A stretch of 64,000 nucleotides of DNA from Lantana camara (taxonomy: Eukaryota > Streptophyta > Magnoliopsida > Lamiales > Verbenaceae): the NCBI GenBank assembly GCA_037501455.1, contig CM074860.1, forward strand, positions 52,710,501 through 52,774,500, written 5' to 3'. The notes below the pieces were generated by a model that did no database searches, was not told the origin of the DNA, and saw only the letters and a list, made by a program, of their open reading frames with translations. Of the stretch, positions 10,642-22,270 are shown piece by piece; within the stretch, counting starts at the first letter, position 1, and every line of letters begins with the position of its first letter. Made by a program: the position numbers and the translations under genes.

Positions 10642-11148
10642 GCTATGATTCTTGTACCGTCGTGTCGGGCTCGTCGAGTTGAAAATTTTCCACTATTAAA
10701 ACATTGAATTCCGTCGAGAAACGAACGAGAACGGACAAGTGTGTGTTTTCACACCTCCACTGCATGAATATTGCCGGATCGCGGGAAGAAGACAGCTGAA
10801 GCTGGAGCTAAAATTCTGGCACACAAAACGAGGATCCGGGGTATATATCTCGGGTCCTCATACACAAAAACGGTCGAAAGAACGGGCTGACGAAGTCAGA
10901 ATGGGGCAAACTTAGAGTCTACGGACTCATTTCGATGCCCCAAAAGCAAAGCAGGGGTCACAAAAATCAAACTCTCGACCGAACGAGAAATGACCGGAAA
11001 ACCCCTTAAAAGAGAAAATTGTAAACAAGCCCCTAAACTCTTAAAGAGTTCAAAATAGGGCCACACAAAGCACAAAATCACATAATTAAACACATAAAAA
11101 GGTTGAAAAGTGACGTACCTTATTTGTAGGACTAGCGGGGTGTTACAA
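10642..11148 (-). repeat. RE2 3' LTR, proximal part
   Basis: This is the start of the RE2 LTR, beginning on the minus strand with TGTAACACCCCGC at 11148 and continuing to the RE1 insertion point. The polypurine tract follows on its right. No match to the other RE2 LTR can be checked here, because that LTR is cut at 16786 before this segment. Confidence 0.65.
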
Positions 11149-11165
11149 TCTCCCCTCCTTCAAAT
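11149..11165 (-). other. Polypurine tract of RE2
   Basis: On the minus strand, GAAGGAGGGGAGAT lies directly against the LTR start TGTAACACC, as expected for a plus-strand primer. Confidence 0.7.
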
Positions 11166-13712
11166 GGGCCTGTCCTCAGGTCTTATTACTGAGTCATGAA
11201 GCTTTGAGCTGGAATACTTCAATCCATCTCCTGAAATCGTGTAGAGTCATAGCCCTAGCTGTGAAGTTTACTCCCACTGATTGCATCAATTACTCTCAGA
11301 GTTCTGTAGTTATAGAGATTTGTTCAAACACTTGACCGTCGGTCACTTCAATCTCGTTCGATCCCCCACTAGGCCACTGCACCCGAAGATCGAGACCGTC
11401 GATTCCTCATCGCTTGCAAACCAACATCAGGCCACACGTAACTCAGCCACGACAAACAAAAGAGATTCCCATCTCTCAGCACGCAAGAGAGAGAGAGCCC
11501 CTTCTCCCGACACATCAAAAGAGAGAACCTCGTCCCTCAGGCACAGAATTGAGAGAACCCCGTCTCTTAACCACGTAATAGAGGGAGTCCCGTCCCCCAA
11601 CCTAAGTCTGGCTGACTTCCACATCTTCCAAACATTCTAGTTGGAGAAAATCTAGCATTTCTCAAACCCCTAAATTCGAGAGAATCCAGCATCTCCCAAA
11701 TATCTAACTCCAAGAGAATCCAGCATCTCTTGCTCACATAATTTAGAAAGAATCCAACATCTTTCTATCACATAGATAGGGAGAATCCCACATCCCCCCA
11801 ACACGTAAATAGAGAGAGATCTCAACAACTCTCTAGCACATAAATTCACTTACTCAGCATTCATACATATACACACTAAAGTAACACTTGATGCAAAACA
11901 TGTGATGCATGTTTAGTGTACCTTTACACTACTGATATCGGTGTCCGTAGAGTATTGATTCAACATCCATGCTTCAACTTAAAGGGGATATCGCGATGGA
12001 ATTTCTGTAAAATAAAATTACAATATGCTCATATGTGCACAATGGGTTAGTGAGTAACCAAAGAAATTATAAACACAGAGACACGAATAATTCACACAAG
12101 TATTCCATTCAGTTTACAAGAATTCACAACAACAATACATTTTAAGTTATGAAAATTAAAGCAGTTAGCCAGGTTATTACAATCGAATAACATCAAACAT
12201 TACACGTTGTCACATATGTCAAAAAAAATAAAATATAATATAATTACTTATGAAATGCATGGGTGCAAATGCCATGAATGCTTAAGGTACCGTTCACCGA
12301 GGAAATGAAGTCGAGGTTGGCAATTCTCTAATTTGGAAGGATAATCGATTCCTTGACTGGCAGTGGTTCCAACCCTTCGTTCAAACTTGCATTCTTTTGT
12401 ATTCTCTCAGATTCTTGGGTACCCAAATAGTCTTGGACCGTCTCACTTGATTCTCGGAGTATAGTGATCTGTGGAGTCTCTTGAAATCCAAACAAAATCC
12501 TCGGTAATCGGGAATTGCTATTTCTTTCAATGATAAAATCTCTCAGGATAATCGTGGAGAGATAAATGAAAAATCTTTAAATAGTCTTGCTTAGTACACC
12601 ATCGTTGTAAATGATGCCCTTATCCGTAATATTTGGTGGAGTTGATCTTCAATGAACTCGGTACAAAATTCCATAGCTTACACAAATTTCCCCTTTTTTC
12701 CTTTGTGTAAGAGTAACTGCTCTGGTGGTGTCTCTATAATAGTAATCTGGTTCCCTCCTTGGAATTCTTTGGATAGTACAAGTGCCTTGATTTCTTCATT
12801 GTCACCTCACGCCATCCAGATTTAGAAATTTTGGCTTTCTTATAAAACATGTTACTCCCGAGCACCTCCAAGTAGTAAGTACAAGTACATATACTGAAGG
12901 CACCTTCATAGCTAAAAGATCTCTTGTCTCCCTCGTATACAAATATCTTCCTTGTATACAGACATCTTCCTTTATCCACCCTATACCCTGAGTTTGTTAA
13001 ATCAGCTGTACACTTCCTGATCCACCCCTATTCAAATCTCAATGCAGCTTCCACTAAAATCAGCAGTCGTTGGAACAGATAAGGAAGTCACCTAAATATA
13101 ACTACAAAACTAATGCATTCGGGATTAGGACTGTAAATGGCATGCACTCATATCCAGCAAGGAAGGCAATCAAACACGTAGAGCAAATGTTTGAAATAAT
13201 TAAAATTTACTCCAATGCATCATGCACGTGCTATGAATGCATAATACCCGTTTTCAAAATGATAGCATTGATTCCTTGTTTTGAATTCTTGTAGAGGTCT
13301 ATTGTCTCTCATTACAGTATAGCTGCTTTGAATCTCCTGTCAAAGCTTTGTAGAAGTGGGAAGAATTGTCACGATCATTTACAATTTGGCACCGAGATGT
13401 CACCCTAAAATTCACAAATTGAACAAATATCTATGCATGAGGGTTAGTATGTGGATATGTCAAGTAATAAAAGTAATTAAGAACACTTAAGTAATGCAGA
13501 TGCAATACGTAATTTAATAAAATTTAAAGGATAACAGTGTTAATTTTCAAAAAAATTGTAATCATAGTATGCACACAATCACATAAGCTCAAACAAATTC
13601 ATGCAGAGAAGTCAAAATTTCACATCAGACGAATGTAATGCACAAGTATTCCTATGCCGTACGACCTAAACTGACACGACACGACTCCAGAGCACCGGTT
13701 CTGTACCTGGTA
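11166..13712 (-). other. RE2 interior, no coding capacity seen
   Basis: About 2.5 kb lies between polypurine tract and primer site. I find no gag-pol motif on either strand and only short open frames. Its organisation parallels the RE1 interior: a hairpin array near the polypurine tract, then a GTACCGTTCACCG phrase near 12288, then AT-rich sequence to the primer site. Whether the interior was once coding or was captured from elsewhere cannot be told from the sequence. Confidence 0.6.
11461..11832. repeat. Tandem hairpin array, about 11 units (RE2 interior)
   Basis: Units of about 30-60 bp each contain a short inverted repeat. The clear ones are AGAGAT/ATCTCT 11461-11476, AGAGA/TCTCT 11552-11567, GGGA/TCCC 11583-11596, GAGAAA/TTTCTC 11644-11663, AAGAGA/TCTCTT 11712-11731, AGAAAGA/TCTTTCT 11745-11766 and AGAGAG/CTCTCT 11811-11832. 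Loops are variants of ACCCCG or ATCCAGCA. Weaker units lie at 11494, 11521, 11680 and 11780. Arms vary but mostly stay complementary. Confidence 0.8.
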
Positions 13713-13724
13713 GCTCTGATACCA
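13713..13724 (-). other. Primer binding site of RE2 (initiator-Met tRNA type)
   Basis: The minus strand reads TGGTATCAGAGC, 7 bases from the LTR terminus at 13732, the standard arrangement for plant gypsy elements. Confidence 0.9.
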
Positions 13725-13731
13725 CTTAAGA

Positions 13732-16700
13732 TGTCGCACCCCAAGCGGTGGGGCACCACACCCCCGCACTATGACCTGACACATGTACGAAATGGAAAGT
13801 CCGCACACGCACCAAGCCACAGCGAACGGGTGACAAACGAAAAACCAACCTAGGCTAGGTGGTACCTAAACCCTGTACAAATGCAACTATGCAAAACCTG
13901 AATGCGGAAGCGATACAAAATACGAATTCTCAAAAACTTTAATCAGCAATCATAATTCATATATTTAAAAAAGTAACTCAACATGAACTATATGGGTTCA
14001 ACTGCCCTAGAACTTGTCCCGATCGAGCATATAATCAAAACGGGTTCATCTAAACTGAGCACCTATCCTAACCTATCCCGAAATTCATATATTCGAATCA
14101 TAATTATAAACCTTTGCAAAACCATGTCGTAAATAATGTTAACATAAATTGAAACAAAGTACATAACAGACTCAGACGAACTGACACAACTTACATAAAC
14201 AAGCTTCTAAACATAAACCGAAGCAAAGTATTTAACAACATAAATAAACAGATACAGACTCAACAGACACTGACAGCCACCTAGCTCAAACCTGCAAGAA
14301 CTGGAAAGTGGAAAAGAAGGGGGTGGGTCAGTCTCTAGAAGACTGAGCGAGCAGGAGCGATAAACATATATAAAAACATGCACATGCAAGTCATAAATTC
14401 CGAGCAAAGTTTTATTTAAAGTTAGTTTCCAAGAGGGCAAGAGAATAACTAAGCAATGCTCGGACTTTACGACTAATCATATTAAATTCATTAAGTTATT
14501 AATTCATACATAAACATAAAGACTCGGCGAGTGAGCGTGCATCATCTCCTAACAAACTCCAACCGTGTACGACAAATAGCAATAATACATTTGAATACGT
14601 GATCATGCAATATATCATAGTACATGGAAGTCATACAACATAAGATATAATCGTCTGGGCAATCCGTATCCCCGCCTTCCCGCACGGTGCCTAACCATAT
14701 CATAACATAAACATAATCATAAAATAAGTTCCAACCTTCTTCCTCCGGGTGGTGGAAGGGTTAGCAAGACCCGACCACCTCATGCATAATGGCTAGTGAG
14801 GTACATGAATCCTCAAAAGCCCGACTAGCATTTTCTCGTCAAAACTCCTAACGATATCCGTTTCATCGTTAAATATAAATGGAATCAGCACATGGGATCA
14901 CCGTCGGCCCTTGCCTCCCCGGATGGCCACATGTACTAAATTCCTGGGCCCGTGAACATAACATACATGCAATCTCGCCAAAACATTTCAGTTCATAAGA
15001 AACATAACATATTTCATAATTTTGGAGAAAATGTTACTCGATAATAATTTACTCGATGACTCCACTTTGAAAATAACATATATATATACACACATAAGTT
15101 TTTGGCCAAAACTTGTCACATAAGGGTTGTAGGGTTTAGTATGTAACTAGAACGAAAACACCCTCACCTGCAAATGGTCCACCCCGGAACCTGCACGACC
15201 ACAAGTCACCACCCCGGGTGCACCTGTACCAACTGAACACACAAAACACAGTACAGAACTCAGACTCAGACTCAGACAACCATATAAGACGTACGACACA
15301 TGCTCAAGTATTTAAGAAATGCAATCACATAAGCAAAGTTCACATTCATACTAATTCCTTGCAAAATAAAATATCACATAACTCAACATATTCATAAAAC
15401 ACGTTAAGAGGTCTTCTTATATATGCACAATTAATTTAAACAAACAAAATGGAAAGGCAATGCATGTCACATTATTTCATATAAATTCATATATCAAATA
15501 ACCAACTCATATTTGTACGAATAACTTATTTCTTACGTGCAAAAGTTTCTAATTTAATCATATAAGTATCATACAATTCATATATCGCATAATAGGATTA
15601 TTTTAAATTAAATAATTAAACCTGAATTACAAAGTTTCAAATTAAATCATCCAATTCCATTCTTACTAAATCATAAATTGCATAACAAATTCTTATTTCA
15701 TATAATAAATTCTAATTCAATTTAAGTGATTAGACTAATTAAAAGCTTCAAGCTTAGGCGTAATAATTTCTCTTAATCGAAATCATAATTAGCATATTTG
15801 TTTTATCAATCCACAAGGATTAATTAATTGAAGTCATACAAATTATATGTTTAATGAAATTACACATACACCCGTTCAAACTTAAACAAATTGCATGAAT
15901 TCAACATATCGGGGTCCAATTTGTGAATCAGGATATTCATACATATCACATATCACTTAATACATGATTTTATATCCGTTGACATACATATTGATCGACA
16001 ATTACAACAATACACAATTTATTGCAATTAAACAATTAATTCCAAATATTTCAAAATACATAAAATAAATCACAACAAATCAACCGGACATCCAATTGAC
16101 GAACGGAAAGTGGCGTTGAACTCACTACGACGAGAGGAACTTGCTGTCCGAAGGGAGTCGGAACGCCGCCACCGGAACTAGCCGAACCACCACGTGCAGC
16201 AGTCGGACCACCACCTCCGTTGGTCGGAAAATTCCCCGGAAGGACAGAAACGTACGCCTCGGCCTGCTTGACAAAAGCCCTCAACCAATTTCAGAAAGTA
16301 CCAAGCACACCGGATTTCGTTGACGTAAAATCGAACTAAATCCTAACTACAAAAACTGAAATTAAACGCAAACCGTAAAACGAAAGCGAAATCCGAACAT
16401 ACCGTTGGAAAGCCCGTAGCGAGGCCTTCGAACGTCCCCTAGCCAAAAGCCAGAAAAGTCACAGGAAAATCGGACCGCTGGTCCAGACCCGGTCCGCCGC
16501 TGCCGGCCGGTTCTTGGGCCACCACCTACGCGAACAACTCAATGTCGCTGAGTTAGACAACTTCTCAGAAGGAACCGTCGCCAAAAGATCATCAGAAAAG
16601 CTTCAAACCACCGCCAAAATCGGCGCCACCGCTGCTATGCCAGAACCACCACTTTCGCCGCGATTCGCTCCAATCTGAGGCTGGAAATGAACTCGGAAGG

Positions 16701-16786
16701 GCCGAAAACCTTGGAAATCATCAAACCCCAACGGCGGTGAAACTCGCTGCTACAGTAACCGCCACCTCCGCCGCGAGCTTTAGGCG
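13732..16786 (-). repeat. RE2 5' LTR, cut by RE3
   Basis: The LTR ends at 13732 with GGGTGCGACA (minus strand) and aligns with 1-2090 from 14643 on. Minus-strand landmarks are: exon-like block 15223-15168 between TACAG and CAG|GTGAGGG, CGGCGAGT near 14525, a stem-loop TCAGTCT/AGACTGA at 14346-14328, and GCTTCCGC near 13905. A 17-base start of the exon-like block is shared with RE6 (29331). The LTR breaks at 16786, where another LTR end (TGTAGCACCG) begins. Confidence 0.8.
15168..15223 (-). other. Candidate LTR mini-exon (RE2 5' LTR)
   Basis: This 56-nt block on the minus strand is preceded by GGTACAG and followed by CAG|GTGAGGG. Its start, GTGCACCCGGGGTGGTG, is identical to the start of the RE6 block at 29331. 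The left RE2 LTR has a shortened version near 515-535. Confidence 0.4.
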
Positions 16787-19674
16787 GTGTAGCACCGCAA
16801 GCGGTGGGGGCACCACACCCCCGCACTATGACCCGACACGTGGTACGAAAAGGACAGTCCGCACACGTACCAAGTCACAGCGAACGGGTGACAAACGAAA
16901 AATCCAACCTAAGCTAGGCGGTACCTAACCCTGTACAAGTAACATATGCAAAACCTGAATGCGGAAGCGATGCAAAATACGATCTATCCAAAAACTTTAA
17001 TCAGCAAACATAAATAAATGGGTTCAACTAATTCCACGAACCTGTCCTAACCTGTCCCGAATTCAAACATACAACAAAGACGGGTTCAACTAATCCAAGC
17101 CCTGTCCTAACTTGTCCCGAAAATTCATATAATTAAAGCATAAACATATTCCTGTACAGAACATACTATATACATAATTACAAACAGATGCAGATCAGAG
17201 ATTCACTACTTAATCAAATAGATAAAGGCTCAAAAGACACGGACTCAACAGACAAGACACAAAGCCGCCTAGCTCGAACTCCAACAACTTGTACCTGCAA
17301 ACTAAAAACATAGGTGGGGCGAGGGTCAGTCCACTGACTGAGTGAGGGGGCTGAACTCACACACACTATACATAATAAGGAGCAGAGCACATATCAAAAG
17401 AAAGATTATGAACCGGGAGTAGGGTTTTGCATACCAAAACCATTTTCAAATCAAACTTATACATATTTTATCTTATTCAAACCAAAACATACTGAGCTTA
17501 ATCGTATCATATCAAAAGAGAAAGCTCCTATCCCGTTTCATAATCAACTAAACAAATCATATTCATATACCCGGCGAGTACGGGTCTCCCACCTTACTTC
17601 CATATCGTATCATACGTATCATAACAGAAAACCAACAAATATCATAAACAATCCAACCCTAACACCATATAGTTCAGGGAGCAAACCCTCACTACTCATA
17701 CAGATACAAACACACACGGGGTAGCTAACCCACACTGTGCCTTCCCCGGTTATCCACCGAGGGCTCAAGATACCACGCCTTCCCAACCTCCATAGGTCGC
17801 ACATGAATATCTCAAATGAGAATGTGCACAGGGGTCCCAACCGGCGACCCCATGGTCGTCCCGGGTCTCCCTTACCCACGTTTCGGGGCCCACACAACAG
17901 AATATAGCATATCAGATCATAACTCGCTACACACCAAACTTATCATCGTATCAAAATCATACTTACGTACCTTATCGGAGAATATCATACCTTGCAACTT
18001 AGCATATGCTATAAACGTACCTCTCCGTGTCATCCTAATACGCAGCTGGTATGAAGACACACGGTTTGGAGCATAGCCTCATTGCAAAACATTTCAAGCT
18101 TACATATGCTCGTACATATACAGTTCGAAAACCTTAATCATATGACAAAATCATAACCATATCGTATAAACACATATCTATTATATAAATATAATAGAAT
18201 AATCGCACCTTACACAGACGAGAACGGAAAACACAAGCCAAGAAGTCCCACTGGAACCCAAACAGCTAACAGATACTCCCTGGAAAAACCCTGATCGACT
18301 GAACACACGGAACACAAGACTCAAACTCAAATCAAACCACAAAGACGCGCGGCTATGCTCACGAATACAAATGATGCACAGATAGTTCACATTTATTCAA
18401 ATTAAGTCATTCATATCAAATCACAATCATTTCGCACATTAGAAGATGCATAACTTATATAATTCATATTATCAGGTAGGAAATTATAAATCGAGACATA
18501 ATAATTTAAAACCTATCATGCTCCAAGTCTTGCGAGAATAAAACATAAATTTCATATCAATTTATTCAAAATTACATATTTGCATAATTTACAAAATTCC
18601 CAACAATAGTATACTTAAACAATTCATTCAAATTAAAGTAAAACGTATCCTTTCATGATTCGTTTCCTATGTTTCATACAACTTCATAATCAATTAGTTT
18701 TTAAAATTACACTAACATCCCCTCAAACAATAATTATTCTCAAATAGATAGGCTTAAAACGAGTTAAATAAATTCCATAAATCACGAATCAAGGGTTCAT
18801 ACATCATAACATATTTCCAAGTATCATACAACTCATAATTTCAATTTATAGTGCATACGAAATTTACAATTAAAACAATTAACGAAAATAAATACAATAA
18901 CTTCAAAAATTCATATAAAATCAACCAGACATCCGATTGACGAACGGAAAGTGGCATCGGACTCACCACAACGAAACGGACCTACTGTCCGAAAGTCGCC
19001 GGAATGCCGCCACCGTAGCCGGCCGAACAGCCACCGGCCGCCACCGGAACACCGCCTCCGGTGGTTGGAAAAATCCCCGGAATGACAGAAACGTGCTCGT
19101 CGACCTACTTGACAAAAGCCCTCAACCAATTTCAGAAAATACCAAACATACCGGACTTCGTTGACGAAAAACTGAACTAAATTCTAACTATGAAAACTGA
19201 AATTAAACGCTAACCGTAAAACGAAAAAAAAATCCGAGCATACCGTTGGAAAGCTTGTAACGAAGCCTTCGAAAGCCCCTAGCCAATTTATCGGAAATAT
19301 CGTCGAAAAAGGGAGCCGCCGGTCCAGGGCCGGTCCACCACCGGTCCGCCGCCACCGGCCGGTTCTCGAGTCGGGGCCAACGTAAGCAGATCGATATCAT
19401 CATCCCGAACAACTTCTCTGAACAAACCATTGCCAAAAGATCGCCGAAAAAGCCCTAAAATTGCCGCCGAAATTGCGCCACCGCTGCCATGATCGGAACC
19501 ACCATTTCCGCCGCGATTCGCTCTAATTTGAGGCCGGAAATGGATTCAGGACGTCGAAAAACGTAGGAAAGCATCAAAGGTTGTCTGGAAATTTCGCCAG
19601 AACGCGCCAAACCACCACGCTACAGTAACGCCCCCCCCTGCCGTGTCTTTCAGGCGGCACGTGAGCCGTCGCCG
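16787..19674 (-). repeat. RE3: mosaic LTR fragment
   Basis: The fragment begins at an LTR end (GGTGCTACA on the minus strand at 16787). Its first 230 bp and its last 770 bp (from about 18900) match the RE2 family. The middle, 17300-18400, instead resembles the RE7 LTR: 17560-17830 matches 33070-33310, including the GGGGTAGCTAACCCAC and CTTCCCCGGTTAT blocks. The LTR start is missing, and at 19675 the sequence changes directly into plus-strand gypsy pol. A minus-strand exon-like block of about 82 nt lies at 18209-18290, ending in GTAAG|GTGCG. Confidence 0.65.
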
Positions 19675-19970
19675 CTGGACCTACCTCTGAGTTTGATCGG
19701 GATTCACAATATATTTCACGTTTCTCAACTTCGGAAGTATTATCCTGATTAATTAGATATTCTAAGTGTGGAAGAGGTAGAACTTGAGCCTAACCTCACC
19801 TTCGTTCAGAAACCGGTTAAGATTTTGGATCGAAAATTTCAAGATTAAGAAACCGGCAAATCCCACTAGTTAAAGTCTCATGGAGAAGTGACGAAACGGA
19901 AGAGGCTACGTGGGAGACAGAGAATAAGATGAAAAGATTCCATCCCTAGTTGTTTCCGGACAATCAGTGA
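19675..19970 (+). pseudogene. RE4 gypsy integrase C-terminus and chromodomain-like remnant
   Basis: The translation shows the end of a Tekay/Del-type polyprotein: a [23 protein letters not shown] segment, then [18 protein letters not shown] and a chromodomain-like [17 protein letters not shown]. It closely parallels the end of the RE10 polyprotein (57887-58183). It is broken by a stop after YYPD, a frame slip after KFQ near 19846 and a TAG after FHP near 19946. The terminal TGA is at 19968. Everything upstream is missing at the junction with RE3. In active relatives the chromodomain directs integration to marked chromatin; this copy is dead. Confidence 0.85.
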
Positions 19971-19988
19971 ATCCGAAGACGGATTCTT

Positions 19989-20002
19989 TTAAGGGGGGAG
20001 AT
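19989..20002 (+). other. Polypurine tract of RE4
   Basis: TTAAGGGGGGAGAT lies directly before the LTR start TGTAACGCCCCG at 20003. It is almost the same as the RE10 tract at 58208. Confidence 0.85.
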
Positions 20003-20832
20003 TGTAACGCCCCGACTTTTCAAGTCGTACAGGTATGGCTTATGTAATAATTACGTGCGCATTTAATTTATTTTAATTACATTATTAAGTGTTTTATTTC
20101 ATATTATATGAAATTCTTGAATAATTGAATTATTTGAAATTATTTGAATTTGAATTTATATGAATTATGAACTATTTGCTCTTGTATGACTCGTTTGCTT
20201 GCCGTTTCTATGTGAAATGAATTCGAAATTTTGTGGAAATTTAATATGTTGGAATTATACGTGTTATGAATATGGATATATGTTCGTTTCATGTTTTTGG
20301 ATTCATTTGATTGAGTTATGAATTTATTTTGAATTTGGAATCCAAAACCGGGGCTAACGAGCAATTAGCGTACCATTGGTTCCGTATGTGATATCTTGAG
20401 CTAGGGAACATGGAATCGAGTTCCGTCAACTTCGTTGAACTCATAACAAAAATTTGGGTTTAATGAACTTAGCCTTATATTTTTCCAAAATTTTTTGAAC
20501 TTCCGAAATTCAACCGAAATGTGTTACATTCGTCGAAATTGCCACCTTTTACAAAAATAGCCATAACTTCCACAAACCTTGACCAAATTAACCATGGTTT
20601 CATTCCTTGGAACCCTAACTCAACCCTACAACAGCCCTTAACCACCCCAAACTGAACTAACCCTCTAAACTTAGAGAAATTTCAGCAAAAACCCCTGCTC
20701 TCCAGTTATTCCCGTAACCCGTGCCAAGCTTGGAGATTCAAGGCTCAAATCTCTTCCAAACTTCATCCAATCAAAAAGGTAAGCTTAGGGTTGTAATATA
20801 AATTCATTATTGGTTATTTTGAACCATGAATC
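20003..20832 (+). repeat. RE4 3' LTR, first part (before the copia insertion)
   Basis: It starts TGTAACGCCCCGACTTTTC. At 20640-20830 it matches the minus strand of 42430-42660 in sLTR-A, so the two LTRs are one family. A donor-like AAAAG|GTAAGC stands at 20779. The LTR is cut at 20833 by RE5 and resumes at 25914. Confidence 0.85.
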
Positions 20833-21014
20833 TGTTGACATAAGGAAAGCAAGAAATTATGGCTTATTGTAATCATGTATTTTTTGTGCATATATTCCCT
20901 TTCCTTTATTAACCTAGTATGGTAGTCTATTTAGCCTTGTACTGTGTATCGTTTCTTAAGCACAGAATATACAGAAAACCTTTTTCTAAACTATGGCTTT
21001 CACAATAGATAACA
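20833..21014 (+). repeat. RE5 5' LTR
   Basis: The 182-bp LTR begins TGTTGACATAAGG and ends AGATAACA. It has about 27 bp (CCTTGTACTGTG region) absent from the 3' LTR, plus a few substitutions. Confidence 0.9.
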
Positions 21015-21025
21015 TGGTATCAGAG
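21015..21025 (+). other. Primer binding site of RE5
   Basis: TGGTATCAGAG directly follows the LTR, complementary to the 3' end of initiator-Met tRNA. Confidence 0.9.
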
Positions 21026-21088
21026 TGGGCGATGATCCGTTAAACGGAATCGAACCTTGCTCATCACTTACCGGTACCCTTCTCGGCC

Positions 21089-22270
21089 ATGGCCGACAAT
21101 AGCAATGTATTCAGTTCCGTCAAGGAATCGGAACAGCCAGTCGATTCCTTAGCCACACAGTTAGCAAGTATCATCAAAACCAAGTTCCAAAACCTGCAAA
21201 ACCCAACCAGCAAATAATTAGAATCATAGCCACACATCCCAAACCGTTTCAATCAGCACCAAACATAATCAGTTCAATTACTCCCTGTGGGCTCGCCTCA
21301 TGAAGTTAGCCATTGGTGGAAGAGGCAAACTCAGTCACCTCACCGGTGATCCACCACCACCCTTGCCCGGACAACCCAACTACCACAAGTGTGAACAAGA
21401 TGATCTAATAGTCTGCTCTTGGCTCCTAGAAAACATGGAGCAAGATCTCATCACATATTATGTTGAATACCCAAAACAAAAGCACTCTGGGAAGGATTGC
21501 ACGCCACATACAGCCAAGGAGGTGATGGTCTCCAGATCTATGACCTCACAACCAGAGCCAATAACCTAAAGCAAGGGACCGATAGTATTGAACGCTATTA
21601 CAGTAATATTCAGAAAATCTAGAGAAAAATTAATGCTAGACAACCAAACCCCATGGCATGTGAAAGTGACATAGCCGTGTTTAATCGGCTAAAATCGGAA
21701 ACCCGTTCTGTTCCAATTTCTCGACGGAGTCAGTGACAGGTTCGATGGAGAGAGGCGAGACTTGCTAAAAGAAACTCCCCTACCTACCGTGGAGAAGGCG
21801 TATGCAACAGTTCACCGTGAAGGGGTTTGGAGAGGGATCTTGGGGTCAGATCTGGAAGGAGGTGGCCCATCATCGGTCGGAGCCTTAGGCATCGGGGCTG
21901 GGCTCGCGGCTAAAAGCCCATTGGAGTCGGAACAGGGGCTCGGACAGGCAGCATAGCGGTTCGCCTCCAGGCCCCGGTCAGGCGCGCCAAGGAAGCCCCC
22001 AACACCATCATCCCGAATTGATGGCGGAACCCGGCCGGCGTCTAAGTGCGTTAAGTGCGGGAGGGACGACTATGTCAAGGAAAACTGCTCCGAAATCATT
22101 GGTTTTGCGGAGTGGTGGCGGAGCCAGCACCGTGAACGGGCCGGTCAGCCGCAGGGTACGGCGGCGGTGGCGGATGGTGGGGACGCTAGAGTGGGAACCG
22201 AAGACGGAGAACAGGGAGGGTTTGCAGGTCTGGAGGCTGGAGATGGAAATCTCCAAGGGAAGAGCAGATT
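21089..22270 (+). pseudogene. RE5 copia gag (degenerate)
   Basis: An ATG at 21089 opens a frame (MADNSNVFSSV) that stops at 21215. Capsid-like sequence reappears in another frame at about 21278-21400 (NYSLWARLMKLAIGGRGKLSHLTG, the conserved core of plant copia gag) and again in other frames to about 21830. A zinc knuckle at about 22043-22085 has the spacing CX2CX4-X-X4C, but the histidine is replaced by tyrosine. Multiple frame slips mean no gag could be made as one chain. Gag would form the cytoplasmic particle that packages the RNA. Confidence 0.75.

Larger units (their letters stand above)
1..16786 (-). mobile_element. RE2: non-coding, LARD-like LTR retrotransposon (runs off the left edge)
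   Basis: The element reads right to left: 5' LTR 13732-16786, primer site 13713-13724, non-coding interior 11149-13712, polypurine tract 11149-11165, then the 3' LTR at 10642-11148 continuing as 1-2285. RE1 (2286-10636) sits inside the 3' LTR and is flanked by the 5-bp duplication TTCAG. Bases 1-2090 match 14643-16790 along their length, which shows both LTRs belong to one family. No gag or pol domain is visible in any frame of the interior, so movement would depend on proteins from another element. The 5' LTR is cut at 16786 by RE3 and does not resume, and the 3' LTR continues beyond the window. The full LTR would be about 3.7 kb. Confidence 0.75.

Noticed and set aside
11461..11832. CRISPR-like array
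   Set aside because: The units are short, unequal and imperfect, spacers are not unique in the CRISPR sense, and the context is a plant retrotransposon. They are hairpin repeats.
17619..17897. 92-codon minus-strand open frame in RE3
   Set aside because: It covers a block conserved at DNA level with RE7 (33200-33370), but the reading frame is not kept there.
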